53,859 nt of DNA from Novosphingobium sp. (GTDB lineage: Bacteria; Pseudomonadota; Alphaproteobacteria; Sphingomonadales; Sphingomonadaceae), in contig DAICYJ010000140.1 in the NCBI GenBank assembly GCA_027311705.1, positions 1-53,859 on the forward strand. The letters are read 5' to 3'. Of this stretch, positions 19,412 through 28,762 are shown piece by piece. A program made the position numbers and the translations under genes. Each line of letters starts with the position of its first letter. Position 1 is the stretch's first letter. The notes beneath the pieces are model-generated. The model made no database searches, had not been told where the DNA came from, and saw only the letters and a list, made by a program, of their open reading frames with translations.

Positions 19412-22219
19412 ATGCTGCCCGGTTTCGCGCGTCCGTTCCTTGCCCTTCTGCTTGCTTCGATTTCCACGCCAGCCTTTGCCGGCGACGTGCCGCTATATCA
19501 GCCTGCACCCGCTTGGATCGCGCCCGCGCCGCCGCTCGATTCGGCGGTCGTGGCCAAAGGCGCCACGGTCGTGCTGCTCGATCAACAGGTGCGCATCGAA
19601 ACAGGCACCGTCACCACCTATGCCGATACCGCCCTTCGCGCCGATACGCCCGAAGCGCTGACCCAACTGGGCACGCTCAGCAGCGTGTGGTCGCCGGACA
19701 AGGGCGATCTCATCGTCCATCGCGCCATCATCGTGCGCGATGGCAATGAGATCGACCTGCTCGCCGGCCGCAAGTTTACGGTGCTTCAGCGCGAACGCGG
19801 GCTGGAACGGCGAATGCTCGATGGCCTGTTCACCGCCACGCTGCCGGTTTCCGGGCTGCAAGTGGGCGATCTGCTGCGCTTCGTCTATTCGGTCACGCGC
19901 AAGGACGCGGCCTTGCGGGGCCACGCGCAGGAACTTCGCCCGCTGATCGCCGCACCCACCGCGGTCGGATTCGGGCGCCTGCGCGTCACCTGGCCGGCAA
20001 CAGAGCGCGTGCGCTGGCAGGCCGGGCCGAAAGTAGTCCTGCCCGCCCCCGTGCGCGGGTCTGGGGGCGACATGGTGCTCACACTGACACTGCCGTTGCC
20101 CAAGCGTGATCCGGTGCCCGATGACGCACCATCGCGCTTTCGCCGGGCGCCGCTGTTTCAGGTGGGCGATTTTGCCGATTGGCCCGAAGTCTCGCGCACG
20201 TTCGCGCCGCTGTTCGCCACCGACGGCCTGATCGCGCCGGATTCGCCGGTGGCGCGCGAAGTGGCGGCAATCATGGCCGCCAGCCCCGATCCGCGCACCC
20301 GCTCCGCCCGCGCGCTCGAACTGGTGCAGTCGCGCATCAGCTACCTTCTGCTGGGTATGAACGGCGGCAATTACCAACCGCAGACGCCGGCGGAGACCTG
20401 GGAAAAGCGCTATGGCGATTGCAAGGCGAAAAGCCTGCTGCTGCTGTCGATGCTGCGCGCGATGGGCATCACATCCGAAGCGGTGCTGGCGCTGCTGAAA
20501 GGCGGCGACGCGCTGTCGGAGGCGCTGCCGATGCCCGCCGATTTCGACCACGTGCTGGTTCGCGCCATCATCGACGGGCAGGACCTGTGGCTCGATGGCA
20601 CGGGCGCGAGCAGCCGGCTGGCCGATATCGCCGATGTGCCGCCACTGTTCCACGTCCTTCCGCTGCGGCCCGCCGGGGCAGACTTGATGGCGCTGGCATG
20701 GCGCAAGCCCGAACGCCCCAACCTGCAAGTCACGCTGACGATGGACGAAAGCGCGGGGATAGACCTGCCGGTGCTGGTCGATGGAACCATGGCGTTCAAG
20801 GGTTCGTCGGCGGCCATGCTGGCGCTGGCCAAGGCGCAGTCCGCCCCGGAAAAGCAGGCCGTTCTGGCCAGCGCGGCGATGTCCGCCTATTTCGAGGACT
20901 TCAACCTTACCGACAGTTCCATATCTGTCGACAGCGCCACCGGCATTTCCACCATCCACGTGCAGGGATTGCTGCCCGCGCCCTGGCGGTTCGTGCGCGG
21001 CGGGGCACGACTGGCGATGGACATGGCCCAGCGCATGGTGAAATACACCCCCGATCGCGCCCGCCCGATGTGGCGCGCGCTGCCGGTGGCGGTCACTGGC
21101 CCCGATACCACCGAGATGACCCTTGCGTTCAAGCTGCCCGATGGCGGCAAGGGCTATCGCATCGAAGGCAATCCGCAATTTTCCGGCGTACTGGCGGGCC
21201 AGATCCTCGATCGCACGATGCGCCTCGAAGGCGATGGCATCGTTCTCCACCTGCGACGGGACGCCCCCGCTGGGGCCGAGGTTGCCCCAGCGGACGTGGC
21301 GACCGAAAAGGCCCGCCTCGCGCAATTCCGTACCCGCGCCCCGATCGTGCGAGCCCCGGTCGATGCCGCGCGATATTGGGAAGATGGCACACCCGGTCGC
21401 GCCCGCTTCGCCGCGCTCGATGCCGCCTATGCGCTGGTGATCGCGCGCAAGCCCGATGAAGCCGATGGCTATGCCGATCGCGCGCGGTTTCGCCGCGCCA
21501 CGTTCGATCGCAAGGGCGCGTTCGCCGATTTCGCGAAAGCCCTGTCGATCGAACCAACGGTTGCGCTCTATCGCGAACGCGCAGCCATGCGTGAGGAGGA
21601 CGGCAAGTACGATGCCGCGATGATCGACGTGCTCGCCGCGCTCGATATCGATCCCGCCAACACCCAACTCGCCGCCGCCCGCGCGCACCTGCTGGTCAAG
21701 CTGGGCCGCAAGGCAGAGGCGCTGGCCGTGCGTCAGGAAGCCCTCGACAATGCGGGCACCGACCGCGCGTTGGTCGTCGCGCGCTTTGCCGAAATGCAGG
21801 CAGAAGCGGGCGAAACCCCCGCTGCTCTCGCCGCGCTCGACGAGGCCGCGCTCGAAAAGCCGGGCAATCCGGAAATCCTGAACTTGCGCTGCTGGCTGCG
21901 CGGCACCCGTCAAGCCGATCCCACCGCCGGGCTGAAGGACTGCACCCGCGCCATCGAACTGGCCGATCTCCCCGGAGAACCACTCGATTCGCGGGCGATG
22001 ATCTATTACCGGCTGGGCCGGATGGACGAGGCGCTGGCCGATCTCGATGCCGCGCTGGAAGGCGCGCCAGGCCAGTCGGGCAGCCTGTTCATGCGCGGCG
22101 TGATCCGCGCCGGGCTGGAACAGCCGGAGAAGGCGCGCAAGGACCTCGCCGCTGCCCGCCGTCTCGCTCCGGCCGTTGACCGCCAGTACCGCGAATTCGG
22201 CATCGTCGCCCCGTTCTGA
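19412..22219 (+). CDS. DUF3857/transglutaminase-like protein with C-terminal TPRs (exported)
   Basis: Signal peptide; YLLLGMNGGNYQPQTPAETWEKRYGDCKAKSLLLLSMLRAMGI (transglutaminase Cys region); TPR-like C-terminus. Confidence 0.85.
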   Translation: MLPGFARPFLALLLASISTPAFAGDVPLYQPAPAWIAPAPPLDSAVVAKGATVVLLDQQVRIETGTVTTYADTALRADTPEALTQLGTLSSVWSPDKGDLIVHRAIIVRDGNEIDLLAGRKFTVLQRERGLERRMLDGLFTATLPVSGLQVGDLLRFVYSVTRKDAALRGHAQELRPLIAAPTAVGFGRLRVTWPATERVRWQAGPKVVLPAPVRGSGGDMVLTLTLPLPKRDPVPDDAPSRFRRAPLFQVGDFADWPEVSRTFAPLFATDGLIAPDSPVAREVAAIMAASPDPRTRSARALELVQSRISYLLLGMNGGNYQPQTPAETWEKRYGDCKAKSLLLLSMLRAMGITSEAVLALLKGGDALSEALPMPADFDHVLVRAIIDGQDLWLDGTGASSRLADIADVPPLFHVLPLRPAGADLMALAWRKPERPNLQVTLTMDESAGIDLPVLVDGTMAFKGSSAAMLALAKAQSAPEKQAVLASAAMSAYFEDFNLTDSSISVDSATGISTIHVQGLLPAPWRFVRGGARLAMDMAQRMVKYTPDRARPMWRALPVAVTGPDTTEMTLAFKLPDGGKGYRIEGNPQFSGVLAGQILDRTMRLEGDGIVLHLRRDAPAGAEVAPADVATEKARLAQFRTRAPIVRAPVDAARYWEDGTPGRARFAALDAAYALVIARKPDEADGYADRARFRRATFDRKGAFADFAKALSIEPTVALYRERAAMREEDGKYDAAMIDVLAALDIDPANTQLAAARAHLLVKLGRKAEALAVRQEALDNAGTDRALVVARFAEMQAEAGETPAALAALDEAALEKPGNPEILNLRCWLRGTRQADPTAGLKDCTRAIELADLPGEPLDSRAMIYYRLGRMDEALADLDAALEGAPGQSGSLFMRGVIRAGLEQPEKARKDLAAARRLAPAVDRQYREFGIVAPF

Positions 22220-22253
22220 CCTCGTGCGCCGAAGCGTTTCGTCGCGCTAAGGC

Positions 22254-23126
22254 TTATTCTGCTGCAATCTGGCCGTCGCTGCCCGGCCGTTCGGACAACA
22301 TGCCCTGGATCATCCCTTGCAGGTTGGCATCATAGCGCGCGAGCACGGTGTGATCCTCGGCGGTCTCCCAATGCGTGATCAGTTCACGTCCGTTCCACCA
22401 ATGCAGGGCATAGCCCGGCGGATCGGCGACGATCAGCGCGCGCTGATCGGGCGTGTCGGGGTCTATGGGCCGCAGGTCCAGCGCCACTTGCGGCGCTGTG
22501 GATGGGCAGGTGGCAACCACCAGGTCTTCCCAATGCGTCGTTACCGCGCGGTGGATGTGGCCACACACCAGCCCGATCACGTTGGTGCGCCCGCGCAGGC
22601 AGGCTGCCAGCATTTCCACCCATGGCTCGGCGGGGTCGGTGTTCATCCACGCGATGCCCACTTCGATGGGCGGATGGTGCTGCACGATCAGCGTCTTGCG
22701 GGTCGTTTCCTCGTCCAGCCGCGCGTTCAGCCAGGCCGCGCGCACATCGCAGAATGCGCCGCCGTGGCGGCCTTCCTCCAGCGTATCGAGCACGATCACC
22801 CGCACGGGCAAGTCCTCGATCACATATTGCAGGAAGCCGTCGGCAAAGGCGACTTCGGGGAAAACGGCCTGAAACGTCGCGCGCTCGTCGTGGTTGCCCA
22901 GCGCATAGCGGACGGGGAAGGGCAGGTCGGCCAGTGCCTCGCGCAACCGGCGGTAGCTGTCGGCATCGCCCCGGTCGATCAGGTCGCCGGTTGCCAGCAG
23001 CAGGTCGGGCTGCGGGTTCATCGCGACAAGTTCGGCCACCACGCGGTCCAGCCGCTGGCGGTTGAATTCGCCGGGGCTATCCGGTTCGAAGCCCAGGTGA
23101 ATATCGGTGATTTGGGCGACCAGCAT
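22254..23126 (-). CDS. Class III (CpdA/GpdQ-like) cyclic-nucleotide phosphodiesterase-like metallophosphoesterase
   Basis: Motifs AQITDIHLG, ATGDLIDRGD, ALGNHDER, VQHHPP, VCGHIH. Starts 9 bp after the decaheme cytochrome gene, same strand. Confidence 0.88.
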   Translation of the reverse strand: MLVAQITDIHLGFEPDSPGEFNRQRLDRVVAELVAMNPQPDLLLATGDLIDRGDADSYRRLREALADLPFPVRYALGNHDERATFQAVFPEVAFADGFLQYVIEDLPVRVIVLDTLEEGRHGGAFCDVRAAWLNARLDEETTRKTLIVQHHPPIEVGIAWMNTDPAEPWVEMLAACLRGRTNVIGLVCGHIHRAVTTHWEDLVVATCPSTAPQVALDLRPIDPDTPDQRALIVADPPGYALHWWNGRELITHWETAEDHTVLARYDANLQGMIQGMLSERPGSDGQIAAE

Positions 23127-23135
23127 GGGCGGGCG

Positions 23136-25016
23136 CTATTTCAGGATGGCCGGGAAGCGCGGCCGGTCCGCCACCGCCGTTTGTAGGGCCGGCGCTTTGC
23201 GCTTGTCGGCCGGTTTCCAGGGAGCATCGCTGTCCATGTGATACGCATGACACATCGCGCAGCCCGAATCGACCGGGTCCTTCACTTTAGCGGTGGCCAG
23301 TTTCGCGCCCGCTTCGCCAACATGGCACGAACGGCATCCGCCCGGCCCGTCCATGCCCGGCACCAGCAGGTCGCTGGCGTCGTTCGAACGCTCGGCCTTC
23401 ACGTGGCACGATGCGCAATCGGTCTTGCGGTGGTCCTTATGGTCGAACCAGCCGACGTGGTAATACCGGTCATTCTGCGCCACCCGCTGCACGGTAAAGC
23501 CGCCGGCCGCCGCGCTTCCGCCGCGATTGACGGTGTGGCAATCGAAGCACATCCCGCCCTTGGAAAATACTTGGGCCACCGCCTGATCGCCCTTGGTCGG
23601 ATAGAACCGCACCGCACGGGCATAATCCGCCGCGGTGGAGCGCAGCGCCGCATCGCCCGGCACCCGGCGGGCAAGGCCCGAAAGGTTGGCGGGCCGCGCC
23701 GGAGCGCCGCCGCGATAGAACGCGCGCAGATCGGCCACCACCTGTTCGGGTTCGCCATGCCGCAGCGTGCGGAACGTGCCGCCCACCTGGTCGAAGGTCA
23801 GGCTGTGGCAGCTTTCGCAGGCCTGCTCCATTTCCACCGGCTTGAACCGCGTGCCGCCGGCCTCGATCTTGTGACAATCCTTGCAGCCCAGCGAGTCATT
23901 GGTGGCGAACTGGCCGGGGCGGCGATGGACCATCTGCGCCACGCCGTTCACCTTGGACAAGTGCTGGCCGTGGGTGAACTTCAAGCCGTTGTTTTCCTTC
24001 AGCGTGTCGGTCCAAACCGCGCGCTGCAACAGCGGCTTTTCGCCGTCCATGCCGACGATCACCGTGGGCCGGAACTGCGGGTGCGCCGTCCCGAAATCGG
24101 CGGCGTCGGAGATCTTCGTATCGGGCAAGCGACCCTTCAATCCATCGTGGCAATCGGTGCAGAACTGTTGCCGGGTTGCGGGCATAGCACCCGCGCCCTC
24201 GTGCTCGGTGTGACAATCGACACACCTGCCCGCCGGACGATTGAACGCGGTCGCCACCGCGCGCTGGAATGCGGCGAAGCCCTGCGGCTCGCCCCGTGCC
24301 TTCAGCAGCCTTGCGCCGTCCTTGATATGCTGGTGCGCATCCTGCGTGTGGCAGGTGAGGCAGGCGTTGTCGCGCACCGCGACGAACGGCTCCACATGGC
24401 AGGCCTGGCAATCGTTCTGCAGCTTGCTGTGCGCAACGCTCAGGTGGCCGGACGACCACGCGGTATCGCCATGAACCCCCGCCGGTCGCCGCGCGTCCTT
24501 TTGAAGCGCCAGCGGCTGGTACGTCGCCCAGCTCCAGATCGGGATCGCCAGGAATGCCACCAGCATCAGCAGCGCAAAGGCCCAGGCCGATCCGCGCTTG
24601 CCCGGCAGCAATCCCTTCAGCGTGAACGCAGTGGAAAGCTCCACGTCGCCGGCGCTTTCCGACACCGCTTCCACGCGGCGGACGGTAAAGGTCGGCGCTC
24701 CGGTTTCGGGATCGGCGGAAAGGGTAATGCGATGGCCGCCGAAAGCCAGTTCGGCCCCGGTCGCCACGTCGAGTTCGCGCCGCGTGGTGCTGCGTCCGTC
24801 GACGTCGAACGGCTGATCGCCGATCGATTCGATCATCAGTTTGCCGCCCGAAAGCGGGCTGATCCGCGCATGGAACGGATCGACCGCCAGGTCGGGCAAA
24901 TGGATATCGCAGGCACCGTCGCGCCCAATGGTGATGGCATCAGCTTCGACGGCAGACGGGCGGACGATCTCTTCGCCGCTCGATTTCAGCGCGATCTGGC
25001 GGATCAGGAAGTTCAT
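23136..25016 (-). CDS. FHA domain-TM-decaheme c-type cytochrome fusion
   Basis: N-terminal FHA-like ITIGRDGACDIHLPDLAVDPFHARI; one TM (AWAFALLMLVAFLAIPIWSW); ten CxxCH motifs (CQACH, CLTCH, CVDCH, CTDCH, CKDCH, CESCH, CFDCH, CASCH, CRSCH, CAMCH). Confidence 0.88.
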   Translation of the reverse strand: MNFLIRQIALKSSGEEIVRPSAVEADAITIGRDGACDIHLPDLAVDPFHARISPLSGGKLMIESIGDQPFDVDGRSTTRRELDVATGAELAFGGHRITLSADPETGAPTFTVRRVEAVSESAGDVELSTAFTLKGLLPGKRGSAWAFALLMLVAFLAIPIWSWATYQPLALQKDARRPAGVHGDTAWSSGHLSVAHSKLQNDCQACHVEPFVAVRDNACLTCHTQDAHQHIKDGARLLKARGEPQGFAAFQRAVATAFNRPAGRCVDCHTEHEGAGAMPATRQQFCTDCHDGLKGRLPDTKISDAADFGTAHPQFRPTVIVGMDGEKPLLQRAVWTDTLKENNGLKFTHGQHLSKVNGVAQMVHRRPGQFATNDSLGCKDCHKIEAGGTRFKPVEMEQACESCHSLTFDQVGGTFRTLRHGEPEQVVADLRAFYRGGAPARPANLSGLARRVPGDAALRSTAADYARAVRFYPTKGDQAVAQVFSKGGMCFDCHTVNRGGSAAAGGFTVQRVAQNDRYYHVGWFDHKDHRKTDCASCHVKAERSNDASDLLVPGMDGPGGCRSCHVGEAGAKLATAKVKDPVDSGCAMCHAYHMDSDAPWKPADKRKAPALQTAVADRPRFPAILK

Positions 25017-25026
25017 GGCTCTGACC

Positions 25027-25923
25027 TCACCAGTAGAAGAAGACGCTGACGACATGCGCGGAAAGCGCCGCGATCAGCGCGAAGGTGACCGGCACGTGCA
25101 CGTAGAGCCATGCTTGAAGCCATGATTTCAGCTTCAGATGCCGACGCATCCGCGCCAGCATTGCTTCCTTGCGCGTCAGCAAGGCATCGACCTTCTCGAT
25201 CGGATCGTCGGCTACGCGCGGCTTGTTGGCACGCATCTGGCGCAATCCCGATGCGGCGCTGCGTGTGGCGTCGCGCGGATAGCGGCCCGTCAGGCGGTTC
25301 CAGAAGCTACCGGCAAAGGGGTCTTCCTCAAGGCTGCGATTGACGAGCGCGGCGGCTTCGGAATCGAGCGGCTGCGCGGCATCGTGGATCTGCCGGTCAA
25401 TCGATCGCAGCGCTTCGACCATCTGCTTTTCGGTGATCGCGCCGTCTTCGTCATAGCGGTTGTCGGATAGCGCGCGGGGCAGCGTGGCGTAAACCCAGAT
25501 GCCGAACATGCCGGAAACGATCACCAGCATCATCAGCCCCCAGGCCAGCGTGTGCACATTCCACCCGAATTCAAAACCCGAATGCAGCGTGCCGACCACG
25601 ATCAGCAGCAGGCCCAGATAGACATGCGCCGATGTCCACGCCTTCAGGCTCCAGCGCCCCGGCGTGATCGCCCGCTTGCGCACGCCCAGCATGGTCAGCC
25701 ACAGGATCAGCAGTGCGCCGATGGTGCCCAACGTATAGCCCAGCCACGTCGATCCGAAGTGCTGCCCCGGCAACGGCACGAAAATATACAGCGCGATCAG
25801 TGCCACCGCGAGCAGCGCCGAAATCTTCAGCCAGCGGCCCTTGCGGTGGGTGAGAAACCCCTCGTGCGTGCTGGTCCGTTGGCGGCTGGCACCCGTGCGG
25901 CGCTTTGATGCAATCGTCGCCAC
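25027..25923 (-). CDS. Multi-TM protein resembling a b-type cytochrome
   Basis: At least five hydrophobic segments with His in or near helices (WTSAHVYLG, GTLHSGFEF, VHTLAWG, YVHVPVTF, LSAHVVSVFFYW); tightly linked to flanking redox genes. Confidence 0.72.
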   Translation of the reverse strand: MATIASKRRTGASRQRTSTHEGFLTHRKGRWLKISALLAVALIALYIFVPLPGQHFGSTWLGYTLGTIGALLILWLTMLGVRKRAITPGRWSLKAWTSAHVYLGLLLIVVGTLHSGFEFGWNVHTLAWGLMMLVIVSGMFGIWVYATLPRALSDNRYDEDGAITEKQMVEALRSIDRQIHDAAQPLDSEAAALVNRSLEEDPFAGSFWNRLTGRYPRDATRSAASGLRQMRANKPRVADDPIEKVDALLTRKEAMLARMRRHLKLKSWLQAWLYVHVPVTFALIAALSAHVVSVFFYW

Positions 25924-25926
25924 GCC

Positions 25927-28503
25927 TCAGGCCCCCTCGTTCTCAAGTCGCGCGACGGTCAGGAACTCGTCGGGCGAAACGCGGATCGCGGCCCCGGTCG
26001 GGCAGGCGCGCACGCAGCTCGGCCCGCCTTCGATGCCTGCACACATGTCGCACTTGATCGCCTTCTTGCGGTCCAGCGCCTCGTCCACCTGCGGGTCGCC
26101 GGTGTATTTCGTGTTCTTTTTCGACCACTTGTAAGGCGGCTCGCCTGGCCCCGGCCCATTGCCGAACAACAGCCAGTTCAGCAGCGACGGCTTCTTGGGC
26201 GGAACCTTGTCCATGCGGATCACGCCGTAAGGGCAATTGCGCTGACAGTTGCCGCAACCGATGCAGGTATCGTTGATGAACACTTCGCCGTCCGGCCCGC
26301 GATGGATCGCGTTGGGCGGGCAATCGGCCATGCAATGCGGGTGCTCGCAGTGGCGGCAGCTGGTCGGCACATGCAGGTGGGCAAAGCTCTTGCCGGCCTC
26401 GCGGTCCAGCCGCGAAAGGCCGTCGTGGCTGTCGGCGCAGGCCTTTTCGCAATTGTCGCAGCCCACGCAAAGCCGTTCGTCGATCAGCAGCACGTCGGTC
26501 GCTTCGCCCAGCCCCTGCGCGACGAGGAACTTGGCCTGTTCGGAATAGAGGTCGACGACGCCGGAGAACCCGTCCTTCTTCGATTCGATGAAGGCGTTGG
26601 TGCGCCGGCGGCCTTCCATGTCGTTGCGCGCGCGTTCCAGCAGCGCGGGCTTGGCATCCAGCACGCGGCGGAATGCCTCGCCATCGATCCTGATGACCTC
26701 GCTCTTGATCGCGGCGCGCACCGTGGCGGTGCGCTGTCCGCCATCGATCAGCGCCATTTCGCCCACGTAGGAACCGGCCGGCAGGTACGACAGGAACACC
26801 GGCTTCCCGCCGATGTCCTTTTCCACGATCATCGATCCCACGCGGATCACGAACACGTCCTTGTCGTCCGCGCCCTCGGTGATCACCGGCTCGCCCGCGC
26901 GCACCTGCATGATTTTGGCGGTATCGACCACTTCGCGCACGTCGTCGCTGCTCAGCCCCGATCCAAACATCTGCAGCAATTGCCGCTCGGTCGAGATGCG
27001 CTCGATCGCGCGCTTGGCGGTGGGCACCTGGCTCTGCAGCTTGAGCGCGGCGTTGCGGCTGATTTCCACGCAGATGCAGTCTTCGGCCGCCACGATGGTC
27101 GCGCCGCGCCGCCGCCCGGAAATCAGGCCCACTTCGCCGAAGATCGAGCCTTTGGGAATTGGCACGACCTTGCTGGAATCGTTCGGATCGATCCGAACGT
27201 GCACCGATCCATCGGCGATGGCGAACAGCGACGATCCCGGCGCGTTCTTCTCGAAGATCGTCTCGCCCTTCTTGTAGAAGCGCGCGTCCGAATCGAGCAT
27301 GAACTCGCGCATCTGCAGCGCGGTCATGCCATCGAGGATGGCGATATTGCCGCGCAGCAGCTCCAGCCATTCATTGACCGACTTGCGCCCCGGCAGGTCG
27401 GCGAACTTGGCTTCGAGCAAAGGCTCGTCCGCCGGTTTCAGATCGGTGTTGCCCGAAATGAACTCGATGACGTCATAGCCCTGGTTCATGCAGTGCTTGA
27501 TCAGCGGATAGCCCGCCAGCGCACCGATCACGAAAATGCCCGGCGCTGTCGATTCAAAGCTGGGCGAAAGCGTCGGGAAGGCCAGCCGGTCGGCACTGGC
27601 GAACTCGATGCCGCACCCTTCGACAAAGCCGCGCGGCGGGGCAGACCCGATACGCGCGATGATCCGGTCGCAGCGGATGCGTTCTTCGCCATCGCGCGTG
27701 GCCAGCGTGATCCAGCCCGGCTCCACCGCTTTGGTCTCGGTTTCATACCGGATCGCCAGCTTGCCGATGGCGTCGTCTTCCACCAGCGCCTTGGCGTTCG
27801 GCTCCTTCGCCGTCGGAAAGCTTTCGCGCACGTTGGTCGATTTCGGCGCACGGTTCAGCACCGTCACCACGTTGCCCTGCGCCGAATCCTCGGCCAGCCC
27901 GCGCGCGTTCTCGATCCCCGCATCGCCGGTGCCCACCACGATGATATGTTCGTCCAGGATCGCATAGGGATCGTCGAGCTGATACGTCACGTGCGGCAGG
28001 TCGGAACCGGGGCAGCGCATCAGGTTCGGGTTGCCCTGCGTGCCGATGGCCAGCACCACGTTCTCGGCCATCACCGTCTCGCCGCTGGTCAGCTCGATGG
28101 CATAGGGCGGGGCGAAACGCTGCACTTCGGTGGTCGTGCTCGATCCGTCGCGCGCGCGGGTGACGATCTTCTGCACCGAACCTTCGATCGCCGGGCCGGT
28201 GCCGCGAATGGATTTCACCTCGGCATTGTACTTCACGTTCACGCCCAGATCGGCGGTGCGCGCGGTCCATTTGTCGAGGATGTCTTCCTTCTTGCCCGCG
28301 TCGAAATCCTGATCGGACCGCAGGATCAGCTGCGATGGCGTAGCCATCACATGCTTGCCCTTCTGGTACTTGAAGATCGTGTCGGACAAGTGGCCCGATT
28401 TTTCGAGCAGCACGTGGTCCAGCTTGCGCGCAGCGGCACGGCTCGCGGCGCTCATCCCCGCCGGGCCAGAACCGATGATCGCAACCTTATAGACTTCGCT
28501 CAC
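25927..28503 (-). CDS. FAD/NAD(P) oxidoreductase-(cNMP-binding)2-4x[4Fe-4S] ferredoxin fusion
   Basis: GSGPAGMSAA FAD motif; GTGDAGIENA NAD(P) motif; two cyclic-nucleotide-binding-like segments (GSIFGEVGLISGRRRGATIVA, GSYVGEMALIDGGQRTATVRA); 16-Cys DmsB-like region (CVGCDNCEKAC, CRHCEHPHCMADCP, CIGCGNCQRNCPYG, CDMC...CVRACPTG). GTG start at 28503; ORF track extends to 28530. Confidence 0.87.
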   Translation of the reverse strand: MSEVYKVAIIGSGPAGMSAASRAAARKLDHVLLEKSGHLSDTIFKYQKGKHVMATPSQLILRSDQDFDAGKKEDILDKWTARTADLGVNVKYNAEVKSIRGTGPAIEGSVQKIVTRARDGSSTTTEVQRFAPPYAIELTSGETVMAENVVLAIGTQGNPNLMRCPGSDLPHVTYQLDDPYAILDEHIIVVGTGDAGIENARGLAEDSAQGNVVTVLNRAPKSTNVRESFPTAKEPNAKALVEDDAIGKLAIRYETETKAVEPGWITLATRDGEERIRCDRIIARIGSAPPRGFVEGCGIEFASADRLAFPTLSPSFESTAPGIFVIGALAGYPLIKHCMNQGYDVIEFISGNTDLKPADEPLLEAKFADLPGRKSVNEWLELLRGNIAILDGMTALQMREFMLDSDARFYKKGETIFEKNAPGSSLFAIADGSVHVRIDPNDSSKVVPIPKGSIFGEVGLISGRRRGATIVAAEDCICVEISRNAALKLQSQVPTAKRAIERISTERQLLQMFGSGLSSDDVREVVDTAKIMQVRAGEPVITEGADDKDVFVIRVGSMIVEKDIGGKPVFLSYLPAGSYVGEMALIDGGQRTATVRAAIKSEVIRIDGEAFRRVLDAKPALLERARNDMEGRRRTNAFIESKKDGFSGVVDLYSEQAKFLVAQGLGEATDVLLIDERLCVGCDNCEKACADSHDGLSRLDREAGKSFAHLHVPTSCRHCEHPHCMADCPPNAIHRGPDGEVFINDTCIGCGNCQRNCPYGVIRMDKVPPKKPSLLNWLLFGNGPGPGEPPYKWSKKNTKYTGDPQVDEALDRKKAIKCDMCAGIEGGPSCVRACPTGAAIRVSPDEFLTVARLENEGA

Positions 28504-28616
28504 CGGCGCTTGCCCCCCGCAACACGGCAAAGTGGCGCTTTTTCAGCGCCTGCTCTCCCAACCCGATTTAGTGCGACCCCGGTCTTTCCAGGACTTTACC
28601 CGAAGGAACGCAGTTT

Positions 28617-28644
28617 GCCAGCCGCAAATTGCCAGCCGCGAATT
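28617..28644. repeat. Tandem 14-bp direct repeat in the divergent intergenic region
   Basis: GCCAGCCGCAAATT then GCCAGCCGCGAATT, 13/14 identical. Confidence 0.75.
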
Positions 28645-28762
28645 GGTGGCCCGGCGCAGGTCGCCTAGCCAAAGGCGTGTGCAGGCTGCTTGCCACGGGC
28701 CGGGCGGGCGGGATATGTCCCCGCGAACAAGGCGATGCGCACGCGTCGTTCAGGAGTTTGCG

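Noticed and set aside
19493-21913. 806-aa minus-strand ORF
   Set aside because: Antisense to the well-supported DUF3857/TPR gene; no recognisable domains.
26302-28668. 788-aa plus-strand ORF
   Set aside because: Antisense to the FAD/cNMP/FeS fusion gene; His/Arg-rich shadow translation.
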